From contig CM067356.1 of NCBI GenBank assembly GCA_034190875.2, forward strand, positions 21,189,758 to 21,253,757: DNA of 64,000 bases. The letters run 5' to 3'. Every line of letters starts with the position of its first letter. The first letter of the stretch is position 1. Position numbers and translations under genes: made by a program. Below the pieces are notes generated by a model. It was not told where the DNA came from. It did not search any database and was given only the letters and a program-made list of their open reading frames with translations. This DNA is from Urechis unicinctus. Lineage: Eukaryota; Annelida; Polychaeta; Xenopneusta; Urechidae. Positions 48,601 through 59,404 of the stretch are shown piece by piece.

Positions 48601-51600
48601 ATTCAGCCGCTATTGACTAGATCAGCTTGTGAAGGGTACTTTGGGTGGGTAGAACAGGCCCAGGCTAGAGTAGAGCTTGAAGTTGATAAAACCCAACATT
48701 GTTGTATAGAACTCCACAAATGTCGACATTATCTTGTAATCCACATCAGACGGATGCTATAACACAAACACAGCAAAGCTTATGAATACACAACACATAC
48801 TGACACAAAATAGATGACGGAAAGGGGAAAAATAAGCAATAAATGTCTTGCCAACCTGATATCCAAACTTGTGTGGAGTGATCCATGTGACTGTCTGACC
48901 TTGAATTTCTGCTTGGTAATATATACCTTTGATTGATATGAACACCTACCAAACACAGACAGAACAAATGACCGTTTCAAACAGAAAGATGTCTTCTTTC
49001 AGGCAGGGAGTAAACTTTCTCAATCGAACAGCATCAGTGGTGTGGTTGACAGAGCAGTCACTCACCTTTCGTAGGGACCTCGACTCAATAACGTAGTGCA
49101 TAAATTCCACTGTAAACACACACACAATAAACGATTAGCTCAGGGAACTTGTCTACAATACAGGCATAGACAATGAATAGAAGGACTAGATGCCTGCGAG
49201 TCCTCCTCTTTATAGCTGATAGTCTTCCTTTATATGCCTATTGAGTCCTCTGTTTACCTGTTAGTCCTCTCATATATACTGTTAGTCCTCCCCTATAATA
49301 TATGACTTGTGGCTATATACATGTAAGTCCTTTTCTATCAACCTATTAAGTCCTCCCCTATATACCTATTAGTCCCTCTTATTACAGCTGTTAGCCTTCT
49401 CCTATATATATATTAGTACTCTTCTATATACCTGTTGAGCCCTCCTCTATATGCCTATTTAGTCCACCTCTATATACCTGTTAATCGCCGACACAAGTGT
49501 AGTTTCTCTGTGGATGTTTTCTTCGTCTTGGGTACTGTGGCAAAGAGGAAAGCCATGGAGAGACAATCATCCAGATCCCTCACTGCGTCGATAAACGTTG
49601 GGTACCTGGCAACAAATGAATCAGATAATCCAAGTCGAGACATGAACAAAAAAAGACAAGAAAGGGATAAAAAAAGAAGAATGCTCATTGTTTGGCAATA
49701 GAGATCATAACAAAATGCATTAACTGATTTGACTTTTTTCTAAGCAAATATGTCTGCCAGAGTACGTTATGAGCAGACTTATCACTAGAAGAAATCATTT
49801 GATAGAGATATGATGATCTGACCTCTCTTTGACAATGTGGTCTAGTTTATATTTGGGTCGATTATTTCTGATTCGTAGTGCAGAACCTGTGTCTTTCTTA
49901 GCTACAGCCTTCTTCAGTTTCCTGATGAACACCTGGTGATACAAAACACAAAGCCATAGTTGACAGCTGTCATTGTGTTGGTCATGAGAAAGATGACGTG
50001 TGCTTGTTAGAGAGGAGGCTGGTCATCTGGTCAATGACTGGGTTTAGCATTCTTATGTGGTCACTTCAGTGGAACAAACTGTCTAGGTGAATAAGCGTCA
50101 GTAAAATGTAACATGAATCCAGTTATCAATGATATGTCAGCAAAAACTGGATGATTTGGTTTACTCATCTGAATGAGCCACTTGTCAAGATTATAAGGAA
50201 CTGCCATCAAGGTCAAATATAATCAAATTATTTGAGATATAACCTCTTGAAACCAACCTTGAATTGTCTGAATTTGATCACGATGGGTTCATGGAGTAGG
50301 AACTGTATGTCTTTGACATGGTAGTACGTTTTAGGTGCTGTGCTGCCCTTGCCTACTTTCTTGGGATGAGCTGGTTCCACAGGGTAAACACCTTTTAAGA
50401 TACATAGCCTCCTGAAAACATAATGGACGAGTTAATGGCCCACACACAAGGGTTGATTAAAAAGGATATGTGTCTCCATCAGTGTCTCCATGTACCAGAG
50501 TAAAAGCTGGATTTCCAATTCACCACTATACGCTCATGCAAGTATACCCACCTGAAATTTGGCAGTGTGAGTTGTAGTCTTCTGAGTGCCTTGTTTCGTG
50601 AAAGGTAGGCTGTAGCGGCTCCACTCTCGTGCTGTGACATATACCACATGGTGATTACAATATCTCAATGAGACTAAATCACACATTTATAGACCTACAC
50701 AACATCAATGGTAATGATCAATTGTTGACATTATATTCTCGGGGTAACATTTACAATAACTATATAAACTATGAAGATGATCCAAGTAATGTCATAAGAG
50801 TGTGGTGGCAGGGGTTTATATTATGTCAGGAGGTACTTTTACTAATTAGTATCATGCAATAGTAAATTTGAGTATTGAATGATATTGCAATACAATAAAT
50901 TATTCATGGTTCCATTTGATCTACTAAAAGTGTAGAACACAAGGCTAGATACCAAAATTCCATCACCTAATGGGCCCACCCTGTAAATGCAGAAATCTAA
51001 ACAAGTTTTAACAAAATATTCCCATTTATGTCGTGCATCTAATGATCTATACAAAATAGTGTTGGATCGAACATGAGTTCCGCTAGGATTGCTCTCTTAT
51101 GTCATTCTTAAACTGCTATATAAATAATCTGACATGTATTGATGAGAAGTGGCATCAGTCGCCTACGTGCCATAACACAGTCTGATCTTACAGATAGACC
51201 CTCAAGCCTCACTGATCATCAATACCTACATAGCCCAGCAACCATCATAGACAGTATTTATCATGTTGGTCCAACAGTGAACCATTGCAAGAGCCATAGA
51301 GTAAAAATGAGACAATCATAATGTTGCAGGTTTAAAATATATTTATATTATCGAAAATCAATTACCAACTTTCACAGATATGCATCAAATGCCATCAAAA
51401 TAGTCTTCGAATTCACCATTTTATGATCTTGTCCAGAGTCGAAAAAATATATGCCGCATTGATGATTTTGTTAAATTACAAGTTTATCCTCCGAGGGCCT
51501 TCAGCACCTATTTCCTGCTTGCCAACTATTTACATGGTGACTGAAGTTGCATTAAAATCAGATTTGTATCTTTGAGCCACCTTCTTAATGTATGGTGGAC

Positions 51601-54600
51601 AGAAAACAGCGGGATCATCAATTCATTGGGTGATAACTGGATTACATTTTTGAACTAAGTAGCCGTAAGGTCCTAGCCAGGATTCCCCAAATGCCCGTCC
51701 AAACCCACCCCTACCCATGTATAGATATAAAGAGGCAGGTTTGCCAAGTCAAGCTGCCACAAGCATGAAATGCGTCAACCATCTGTCATGCTATCGCAAC
51801 GAGTTTACGCTGCAGCACTTTCCTTTGACAAAACCCTTACCACGATTGTAAAAGTCTGCTTCAGGTTGACTTGCGCTTGCACAAGCCTATTTGTGATCCG
51901 CGTTGATACGATATTTTACCAAATTGCAATTTGTGAGCTTCATGCGCGAGCCAACAGTGCATGGGAAAAGCTAATCAGATCATGTCAAAAGTGATACCGT
52001 TAGGCAGACATTTTTTAATGAACAGAACAGTATTTATCCTGACCGTAAATGAGCAAACAGCTCGCTGCGACGCTGTTTGTCTTGAAGTGAGTTGTTTATA
52101 CAGACTAGGCTAATTTCTTGTATCTGGCATGAGACCTGCGGACAAGTGGGTGGACAGATTGAAAAATTACAGCCCGCCCAATTAAAAAACACCCCAAGTA
52201 ACTGGTGTCTGCATCGGTAAATACTCAACTCAGTGTTCCCCGAATAGAGCTGCGCATAGCAATATCGTAACCAGCTGCCTCAGAAAATGGCAGTTGTATT
52301 TGAAAACAAGCCGCTGTACTCAGCACTCTCATGTTTGCAGGCCACTTTAAAACATTTCCGGGAATATTACAGTAAGCTTGAAGTACATACATTAACATTT
52401 CGGAAAAGAAAGCAATTCAAAGGTATTTTTTTTGGCTTAGGCCGCCCTCAAAACCAAGAGGGGTGGGGGGCACTTGGCCTTGTTCCGGATAGGGGTGTGC
52501 CACAGGACCTTGAAAACCTGTACCCGTCATACAAGGTGAAAATGGCAAAAAAGCGTACCCCGTTGTACGAAGGTATTATGCAAATGTATGACCCATCGTA
52601 CGTCGTAGGCAGGATGAAAGTGTCAGAAAAATTTGATCAGCTGATTTCTGATTACATGCAGTAACAACATGGGCTTGCACGGTCGAGCGTGTGATTCTCG
52701 GCGCGTCACACAGGGACGACCATTCGTTGCATTTGCATCGACAACAGTCGGTGGGAAATCCCGGCAGAAAATCTTGACATACTGTAACAAATTTTTTATC
52801 AAACCCGCTGTACAAATGGGAAGAGAAAAACATACCCCATCGTACAAAAAGAAGTCCCCAAAAAACCTGTCGTACAGATTACAGCTGAAAACCATACCCC
52901 GTCGTATAAGTACGAGGCCCAACAAAACCCGTCGTACAAATCGAGAGACTGATAAAAACATACCCCGTCGTGCGGCACATGTTTACTACCTCTAACCCCC
53001 CCCCAACAGTAGGGGTGTCAGTGATTTTTTTCAAATTCATTGTATCTCGTTGAAATTTTACATGAAGATAGGTATACTCATGAGGATTCTAAAAAGGTAT
53101 GTTTCATTTTTTTAAGTCAATTAGTAAAAAGGTTATTGAGGTTTCAAATTTCATGGTATTGCTTGGTTTTGTGCCAGAATTGTACGGTAAGGGATAACAG
53201 CTGCTTTATATGTCTTATTTTTAAAATATAATAGTGAAATTATACCACAAGAAATGTATAATCTAGAGGATTCTTATAAGCCATGTTTCTTTTTTTAAAA
53301 TCAATTAGTAAAAAAGTTATTGAGGTTTCAAATTCTATTGCAACCAGACACCTGTCTGACATTGCCAAACAATACTAATCTATTGCAACCAGACACCTGT
53401 CTGACATTGCCAAACAATACTAATCTGTTGCAACCAGAAACATGTCTGAAATTGCCAAACAATGCTTAAACTATTGCAACCAGACACCTGTCTGAAATTG
53501 CCAAACAATGCTTAAACTATTGCAACCAGACACCTGTCTGAAATTGCCAAACAAGGCTTAAACTGTTGCAACTAGACACCTGTCTGACATTGCCAAACAA
53601 TATTAATCTATTGAAACCAGACACCTGTCTGACATTGCCAAACAATTCTAATCTATTGCAACCAGAAACATGTCTGAAATTGCCAAACAATGCTTAAATT
53701 ATTGCAACCAGACACCTGTCTTAAATTGCCAAACAAGGCTTAAACTGTTGCAACCAGACACCTGTCTGAAATTGCAAGACAATACTAATTTATTGCAACC
53801 AGACACCTGTCCTTAATTGCCAAACAATACTAATCTATTGCAACCAGACACCTGTCTGACATTGCCAAACAATACTAATCTATTGCAACCAGAAACATAT
53901 CTGAAATTGCCAAACAATGCTAAAACATCAGGTGACCAAAATCTCAAGATCGCCTTTAGAGATGTCCTCAGCTGTGTACACAGCATCATCCTCGTCATAT
54001 ACTCGCGTCTTAAAGCAAAAAAATTGTCAGATGGAGATTCAAATGCGAATTGTTTAACCGCAATGGTTATGAATATTTGGGTGCAAATACGCAGCTTATA
54101 TAAGACTGGGGCGAATGATAAACTCGGGATGTACTCCGTGACCGGATCTGACACAAAACGTGGCTAACATAATCTCTTTGATGTGTTAAATCTGGGTGTT
54201 GCCCTTGGTGACGAGCAGCTCGAGCAACCGTCGCAGTAACTGTCAGCAGCTCAACATCTACTCCGTGAACCCTAACTGCCGAATTCCACGCGCCAGCGCA
54301 AGCGGCATTTTGATCCTTTGAATGCTGGTTAGCTGGCCTGTATAACGGATTTTTTTTGAATCTACAATCGATTTGAAAAACACTTTACAAATCTAAATCA
54401 GGTACCTAATATAGAAGTGCAGAATGAACAAAAGTGACTCTTTTAAATGACAGCCGCGTAAGCGATCTTGGTTGGCCGTGTGAAGGCAAGCAATGCGCTC
54501 TCCCGGCGCGGGTATGACAAAATCGAACATTTTAAAGTTTAAATTTCGACGAAAATCCTACAATCGATTCGAAAATAAACTTTACCGAAGTGTTCCACTA

Positions 54601-55973
54601 AACTGGAATTATCCCCTAATATAGATGGATGTTAGGGGTCAGAATAAAAAAAGAACGAAAATCAACTTTGGTTGACCCCAAGCAACAGCTGCGTAAGCGA
54701 TCTTGAGTTGGCCGTGTGAAGGCAAGCTATGCGCTCTCCCGGCGCGGGTATGACAAAATCGAACATTTTAAAGTTTAAAATTTGACACAACATTTGCTAT
54801 CGATTCGAGAATAAACTTAACCAAAGTGTTCCACTATACCTGAATTATCCCAGTATATAGATGGATGTTAGGGGTCAGACTAAAAAATGAACAAAAATCG
54901 ACTTTGTTTGACCCCAAGCAACAGCCGTGTAAGCGATCTTGAGTTGGCCGTGTGAAGGCAAGCTATGCGCTCTCCCGGCGCGGGTATGACAAAATCGAAC
55001 ATTTTAAAGTTTAAAATTCGACAAAACATTTCCAATCGATTAGAAAATAAACTTTACCGAAGTGTTTTACTAAACTTGAATTATCCCTGTATATAGATGG
55101 ATGTTAGGGATCATACTAAAAAATGAATGAAAACGACGCACAATCAACGGTGGTTGCGAGCGTGCGCAGCCGTGTTGAGCGAAGGCAAGGTTGACCCTGA
55201 TACGGGCGCACGCGGAAAGCATGAGATGATTGGACGACATTTTGAAGTGCAAAATACAACAACACATTACCATTTAATCTGGAAAAAAACCTATTTGTAA
55301 CATCATACTTATATTTGTCAAAAGTGAGCACCTATTTCGCGGGTTTCTGATAAAATAGGGAAAAAAATACTTTTGTTTGCACCGTTATATTTCGTAATTA
55401 AATAATATTATTTTCCCTTTGGCCAATTTTTTTAGATTTTATATGATCATGAACATTAGAATGTCATCTTGTCATTTACTAAACAATAAAAACGATAAGA
55501 GTAGCGAATACGAACCGATTTAGAGAATTATAAACGGAGTGAATCTCGAAAAGTCAAAAATGCTCGCCGAGAATTTTAACGTATTGCTCCACAAACACAC
55601 ATTTTTTATGGTTCAAAAGAAGTAAAATGCGAAAAATAAGACAATATTATTGAAATTCAATACGTTAGCTCTCGTTTGATATGTAATTCGTCCATGTATC
55701 TTAAATATAAATGCCCGTCATAGCAAGTTGAAAAAACTTGGAAATAACATTGAGGCACAAGCGCGGCCGCCTGTGGCGAGGTTCGGCTGACACCCCTACC
55801 AACGGGACCTAGTCCTACTCCTAGTCCTAGGCTCAATAAATTGCCCGAGCAAAAGATATATCATTTTCTATTTTCATATTTCGCGTGTGTTTATATGCAA
55901 ATCAGATAATCTAATGACAAAAATGTAAGCTTGATTCAATATAGATGAATACCTTCCTCTTCTTCCTCGCCAT
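45641..55973 (-). CDS. PES1: Pescadillo, ribosome biogenesis factor
   Basis: Pescadillo works in the PeBoW complex (with BOP1 and WDR12) in the nucleolus for 60S subunit maturation. Seventeen coding exons agree in phase and total 597 residues (human 588). In order: 55953-55973, 50552-50631, 50258-50411, 49823-49932, 49478-49605, 49066-49109, 48856-48945, 48640-48756, 48460-48522, 48068-48154, 47776-47909, 47523-47648, 47127-47308, 46738-46860, 46565-46650, 46178-46345, 45641-45721. Landmarks: [103 protein letters not shown] domain (about 320-415) has [12 protein letters not shown] and the conserved Trp in QPQWVYDCV, followed by an acidic Asp/Glu block (about 445-486) and a Lys-rich tail. The first exon (MARKKRK) is assigned by position, good start context and donor; it is the least certain part. 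Confidence 0.94.
48531..48555. repeat. (AC)n microsatellite
   Basis: About twelve AC units next to the acceptor side of the pescadillo exon 48460-48522. Confidence 0.9.
49190..49475. repeat. Degenerate TCCTC-TATA tandem repeats in a pescadillo intron
   Basis: Ten or so imperfect units of about 25-28 bases on the theme TATATACCTATTAGTCCTCC abut the exon at 49478-49605; the donor of that exon lies within the last unit. Confidence 0.7.
53333..53925 (+). repeat. 45/46-bp minisatellite in pescadillo intron 1
   Basis: About thirteen copies of a unit built on TATTGCAACCAGACACCTGT and CTGAAATTGCCAAACAATGC, alternating between ACTAAT and GCTTAAACT endings. Unit length changes between 45 and 46, so reading frames through it are accidental. 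Confidence 0.93.
54455..55130 (+). repeat. Satellite-like tandem repeat, about 235-240 bp unit
   Basis: Nearly three copies (anchors at 54463, 54697 and 54937) share GCGTAAGCGATCTTGAGTTG, CGCTCTCCCGGCGCGGGTAT and ATATAGATGGATGTTAGGGG. A fourth partial copy fades after 55100. Confidence 0.92.
55953..55973 (-). CDS. PES1: Pescadillo first coding exon (seven codons)
   Basis: On the minus strand CACCATGG begins MARKKRK and ends in AAG followed by GTATTC, a good donor, in phase 0. The next exon begins [14 protein letters not shown], so the joined N terminus matches the family pattern of a short basic start followed by GxATxYxxRxKA. No better candidate was found between 50632 and 55952. The intron would be 5.3 kb. 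Confidence 0.65.
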
Positions 55974-55979
55974 GGTGAT

Positions 55980-56440
55980 TGTGCACGACTAAATGTAGTT
56001 AGGTGAGTCAAATTAACCAACACCAGCCAGGTATAGCACTCTAACACGCGCTTATTATCGTCCGGAACACATGGAGTCTCGTTTTCGACCTATCGTTTCA
56101 TCCGGTTTCGTATTTGTTAGTTTTGTTTTCAACGCGTCTCCATCTACGAAGGGGAGATCGCGGAGAGGGCTAGGAGCAGTCCCTTTAATCTGGGTAGGGA
56201 TGCATGAAGAACGATTTTAAAAAAAAGTATCCTTTGATGCATTTTATCAATACATACGGGTTTATTAACGCCAAAGACTGGAAAAGTTTGCCGTGTATAC
56301 TATGGGGGTACTGGCGCAGCTAGCTCATGAGCATTATTAAGTTGGATCAGAGCGTTTTTTCATCGATTAAAACAGTCTGGTATGCTTTAACAGATCCAGA
56401 GTTAATTCCCCCCCTCATTAGGGAATACTTTGTGACCTCA
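55980..56440. other. Probable pescadillo promoter region
   Basis: This lies upstream of the assigned pescadillo start codon on the minus strand. No TATA box is evident at a convincing place. Nothing else recognisable before the cassette at 56443. Confidence 0.35.
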
Positions 56441-56442
56441 GC

Positions 56443-56838
56443 TTAGATGAGTTCAAACTCATGATCTGAGATATTGCCATCTTCAAGTGCTGTCGATACA
56501 ATGTCAGCAATGGTATTCAATTTGCTCTGTGTAAGAACCCCAGATCTGATCTGATCATGATTTTAAACTTGATGGTCAGTCGCCGACTGATAAATTTTCC
56601 AGAAATTCCAAGTAGCCCACAAACGACCCCATTAGTACCCAACACAGTGGCAATAGGAATGGCAACTACTGTAGACATTACACCTACGCCACCTGTGCCA
56701 AGACACATACCAACAGTAACTAAAGCAGTGACTATTGTATCCATAGAGTTGACTGCACGCCCATATTTTTTGTACAAAGCACAATATTTTCAATCTCCTT
56801 CTCGAGGTATTGCTTCTTGAGGCTGATCTCATTCAACT
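56443..56838 (-). pseudogene. Small membrane protein of the fibre-like cassette, copy 3
   Basis: Begins LNEISLKKQYLEKE near 56835 (TTG where copy 2 at 22490-22804 has ATG). It shifts frame near MYKKYGRAVN, then has a Gly/Val-rich hydrophobic segment (VTVGMCLGTGGVGVMSTVVA), then GISGKFISRRLTIK. A second shift is followed by SKLNTIADIVSTALEDG and a stop at 56443-56445. The frameshifts make it inactive. Function unknown; the layout suggests a short coiled coil, a membrane hairpin and a helical tail. Confidence 0.55.
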
Positions 56839-56858
56839 GATAGGAGTACCCTGTATTC

Positions 56859-57430
56859 TCATCGGTTTGGGGCACCAGCATCAGCGCTCACACCAGAAGC
56901 CAGCCCCTTACGAATGATCTTACCACTTGATAACATGGTATATCCACAGCTTCCGTCTTGTGAGGTTTGGCCCCTGTCTCCATCACCAATCGACCACCCA
57001 TATCCTCTGCGAAGCTGGCCACTTGCTTCTGCCCAAATAGTTATGAGGGGCTTCTTCCGTGTGTCTATATATTCTCTCATTTCCCTGTGTTGCTCTTTGT
57101 GTTGTGCATCAACATACTTTTTATTGGCAGCATCCTTTATACGGATTTTGTTACCTACCATGTCAAGGTCTTCAATCATAGTACCACCAGCTTTAACTTT
57201 TTTTGTGAGTCACCAATAGATACATAGGTCTTTGTTACATAATTAGAGAGGTTGATTCGAGTGCTTTCCATTTTTTTGTCTAGGTCCATAAATGCTTGCT
57301 TGACATCTTGTAAATTCAAGGACAACGCTAACAATAGCTGTCCCTTATTATCCTGTAACTGAACCTTCAACACGTGCACAGTTATGCTGGTAACACGTTT
57401 TGAGACTGGATTAATGATGCTCATGGTATT
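56859..57430 (-). pseudogene. Phage-fibre-like protein, cassette copy 3
   Basis: Reads from MSIINPVSKRVTSITVHVLK (57424) through LDKKMESTRINLSNYVTK to a frameshift near 57197, then KAGGTMIEDLDMVGNKI and KDAANKKYVDAQHKEQ, a polar helical stretch and a Gly-rich end. The order N-terminal domain, coiled-coil-like stretch and GGTM..LDM..DAANKKYVD repeat resembles a trimeric fibre subunit. The same protein is broken at 16760-17400. The downstream neighbour on the same strand is the small membrane protein. Confidence 0.55.
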
Positions 57431-57830
57431 ATATCACTAAAAGAGCCCACATCAAGCATGTTGTGTGTGGTACTGACTTAGATAGACATAGAGAGGGTTA
57501 AAGATGCTACAGTTGATGGGCCAGTCACCTGTGTAAGTATTGGAAGGAAGCCATTGTCCACCCAGACTGTTATCAAGACCCAACATTTTTAAGGAACATC
57601 TGGAACTCCGAGGGTAATAACCCCATCTAAAGAATCAACCTTGCAAACTAAGACCTAGATCTGCAACCGCCTCCTGGATAAGTTTGAAATTCCAAAGGCC
57701 AAGATTTAAATGGGTCGCTCATACGTTTCCTATAGTCTTTTATATATTTAGCCATTTAATGATCTCACTTGATTCAAGGTTGAACCAGCCCACAGTATGC
57801 ATAGATCACCTGCACTGTTTTCAATAGAAT
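57431..57830 (-). pseudogene. Upstream conserved segment of the cassette
   Basis: This matches 17430-17780 at the DNA level and in translation (for example LGLWNFKLIQEAVADL here against HGLWDFKRVQAILATVDL there, and SLDGVITLGVPDV against PLDGIIILKFPSA). Frames are broken in both copies. It is a further structural-gene remnant of the element; function unknown. Confidence 0.4.
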
Positions 57831-57888
57831 TTTGCAGATCTTTATAGATTTTCACGTGTAACACACCTTTCAGAGCCTTCTGAACGAA

Positions 57889-58077
57889 ATGAGGGTAGCA
57901 CAAGCAGATGATGCTACATGGTCAGCCACTGATAATAACTTTGACAAGAGAATGTACGATGAACTCTGCCATGAGTTCGGTGTCACTGATATACCGATTG
58001 GAGAATAAAAGGTGGTAACCAGGGCCTCAGGCGAATTTACTTCACTGACCTTGAAACAGGTGAAGCACAGATAAATC
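57889..58077 (+). pseudogene. Plus-strand gene remnant of the cassette element
   Basis: An ATG opens MRVAQADDATWSATDNNFDK and runs to an in-frame TAA at 58006-58008, after which the same frame continues VVTRASGEFTSLTLKQVKH to 58077. The opposite strand to the fibre-like gene suggests a divergent arrangement. Not recognised. Confidence 0.35.
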
Positions 58078-58119
58078 ATTCTTTACGGAGATCCCTACAG
58101 GCACGAAGCAGGATGACAT

Positions 58120-58586
58120 GTGTATACAAAACCAACAAAGAGGTTCGTTTTCCAGGGTGGCTTGCTACATCCTGATCATATAAAGCAAGATACTGTGGTA
58201 GCAAGTACTGCCTGGAGTACTTACATACTTGAAAAATATGAGGCCTTCACAGCTTCAGGTGTCTCATGGATTAACGACAGTATTCAAACCTGTGTCTCGG
58301 CTATTCTTGGTGCCCAGGCGCAGATCCTCTTAAGGATACTAGATATAGGCTATCAACTCACCAGTTGACATTCCCTCGGCCATCAGCAGTAGTTGGGTAC
58401 AACAACCTGATTGCCATCGCAAACGAGCAACATCAGATCGGCATCAACACTGATGTCAACGTTGTTGCTCCACCGTCTAATGGAGGAAGCTTTGACACTC
58501 AGGACCCGCCGGGCACCAACTGCCCAGCCATCGCAGCACCTGTTGCACCCTCTGACCCACAGACAGATGAAAAAATCTGCTCTTAA
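58120..58586 (+). pseudogene. Plus-strand remnant with shifted frames
   Basis: Frame one (58120-58368) has TSTAYILEKY-like and ASGVSWINDSIQTCVSAILG words. Frame two (58365-58586) continues PSAVVGYNNLIAIANEQHQI and INTDVNVVAPPSNGG. Continuity of content across a frame change suggests one decayed gene, perhaps with 57889-58077. Confidence 0.35.
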
Positions 58587-58608
58587 TGTGGGTGGAATCA
58601 CGATAGGC

Positions 58609-59084
58609 TTAGTTGTGCTCTGGGTTGCTACATAGGAGGTCATGGAGCATCAGGAAGATCACTCCCCAAGGCGCCACGACTGTGGGCCATACATGTTCTG
58701 CCATCCAGCCAGCCACCTTTGCAGCTGACTTGAGTAGCCATGATACTATGGAGCTGATGATCCCTTGTAGAGCAGCTGTTGCCTTACCGGCTAGGCGCTT
58801 CAGGGTGTTTTCCAAGGAGTTCAGGTGTTTTTTAAACCACTCCTACACACCTTGCTTGTCAGCTGGTGTTTGGGTTGGTGCCGGTGTTCTTGTCCCCACG
58901 CCTGTCAGAGCAAGTATCAGGGTCAAAATTGCCATCCCAATCACAATGAGGATGGAGGCGATTGTATCCCGGAACAGGGGTAGCACACGCTTAGTAAGCA
59001 TTTTGTCCTTGATAAGAAGCCTGTTAAATGTCTCCCTGATGGTGTTGATTTGGTTCAGCAGCCGTTCACAGAGGCAACCTTTAG
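58609..59084 (-). pseudogene. Helical membrane-active protein of the cassette element, cut by hAT insertion
   Basis: The minus-strand frame reads KGCLCERLLNQINTIRETFN and a hydrophobic stretch TIASILIVIGMAILTLILAL, then one in-frame stop near 58842, then KRLAGKATAALQGIISSIVS and KSAAKVAGWMAEHVW. A membrane helix followed by amphipathic helices suggests a small membrane-associated structural protein. The frame is interrupted at 59085 by the hAT element and appears to resume at 62515-62600 on the far side (reading LGCHAISK before the target duplication). Inactive. Confidence 0.5.
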
Positions 59085-59239
59085 TAGGGTGGCTCAAAAA
59101 AACCTTTTTTTTTAAAACGCGTGCTCCCCTGGTTTTATTTTGTGCCTAATGATGCCCTTATCACACTGATTTTTTTTCAGCTTTTTAAAATTAATTTTAT
59201 ACCCTCCCGTCTAGCGTTTTCTGGAAAAATGACGATTTT
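59085..59239. repeat. Left terminal inverted repeat of the hAT-like element
   Basis: About 155 bases; landmarks ACGCGTGCTCCCCTGG and CCCTCCCGTCTAGCGTTTTC. The reverse complement is at 62361-62514. Confidence 0.92.
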
Positions 59240-59404
59240 CAGCTATTTTTCATGTATTATGCAATTCAAAATGTATTACAATTAATATTTCATACTTTCA
59301 TGATGTTCAACTGTCTAAACATGATTGGTGTATTCTATTTGTATGCTAATATGATGTACTGTGTACAGTTTGGAAGGAAAAAAAGTCATTAAAGTAGCAA
59401 AAAC

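Larger units (their letters stand above)
50632..55952 (-). other. Pescadillo intron 1, 5.3 kb
   Basis: Besides the repeat arrays listed separately, it holds a 125-codon plus-strand frame (52287-52664). That frame starts [20 protein letters not shown] and is followed to about 52990 by sequence in which CGTCGTACAAA-type words recur (TPSYKKK, YPSYKVK, DPSYVVG in the plus frames). I do not recognise it; it may be an embedded relic. Confidence 0.5.

Noticed and set aside
52287..52995. Mussel adhesive-protein-like repeats (PSYK words)
   Set aside because: The words are few, irregular and in several frames; no decapeptide period is present.
53817..54167. 116-codon frame with PNNTNLLQP repeats
   Set aside because: It starts in a minisatellite whose unit alternates between 45 and 46 bases, so the frame is not maintained, and the second half has no recognisable domain.
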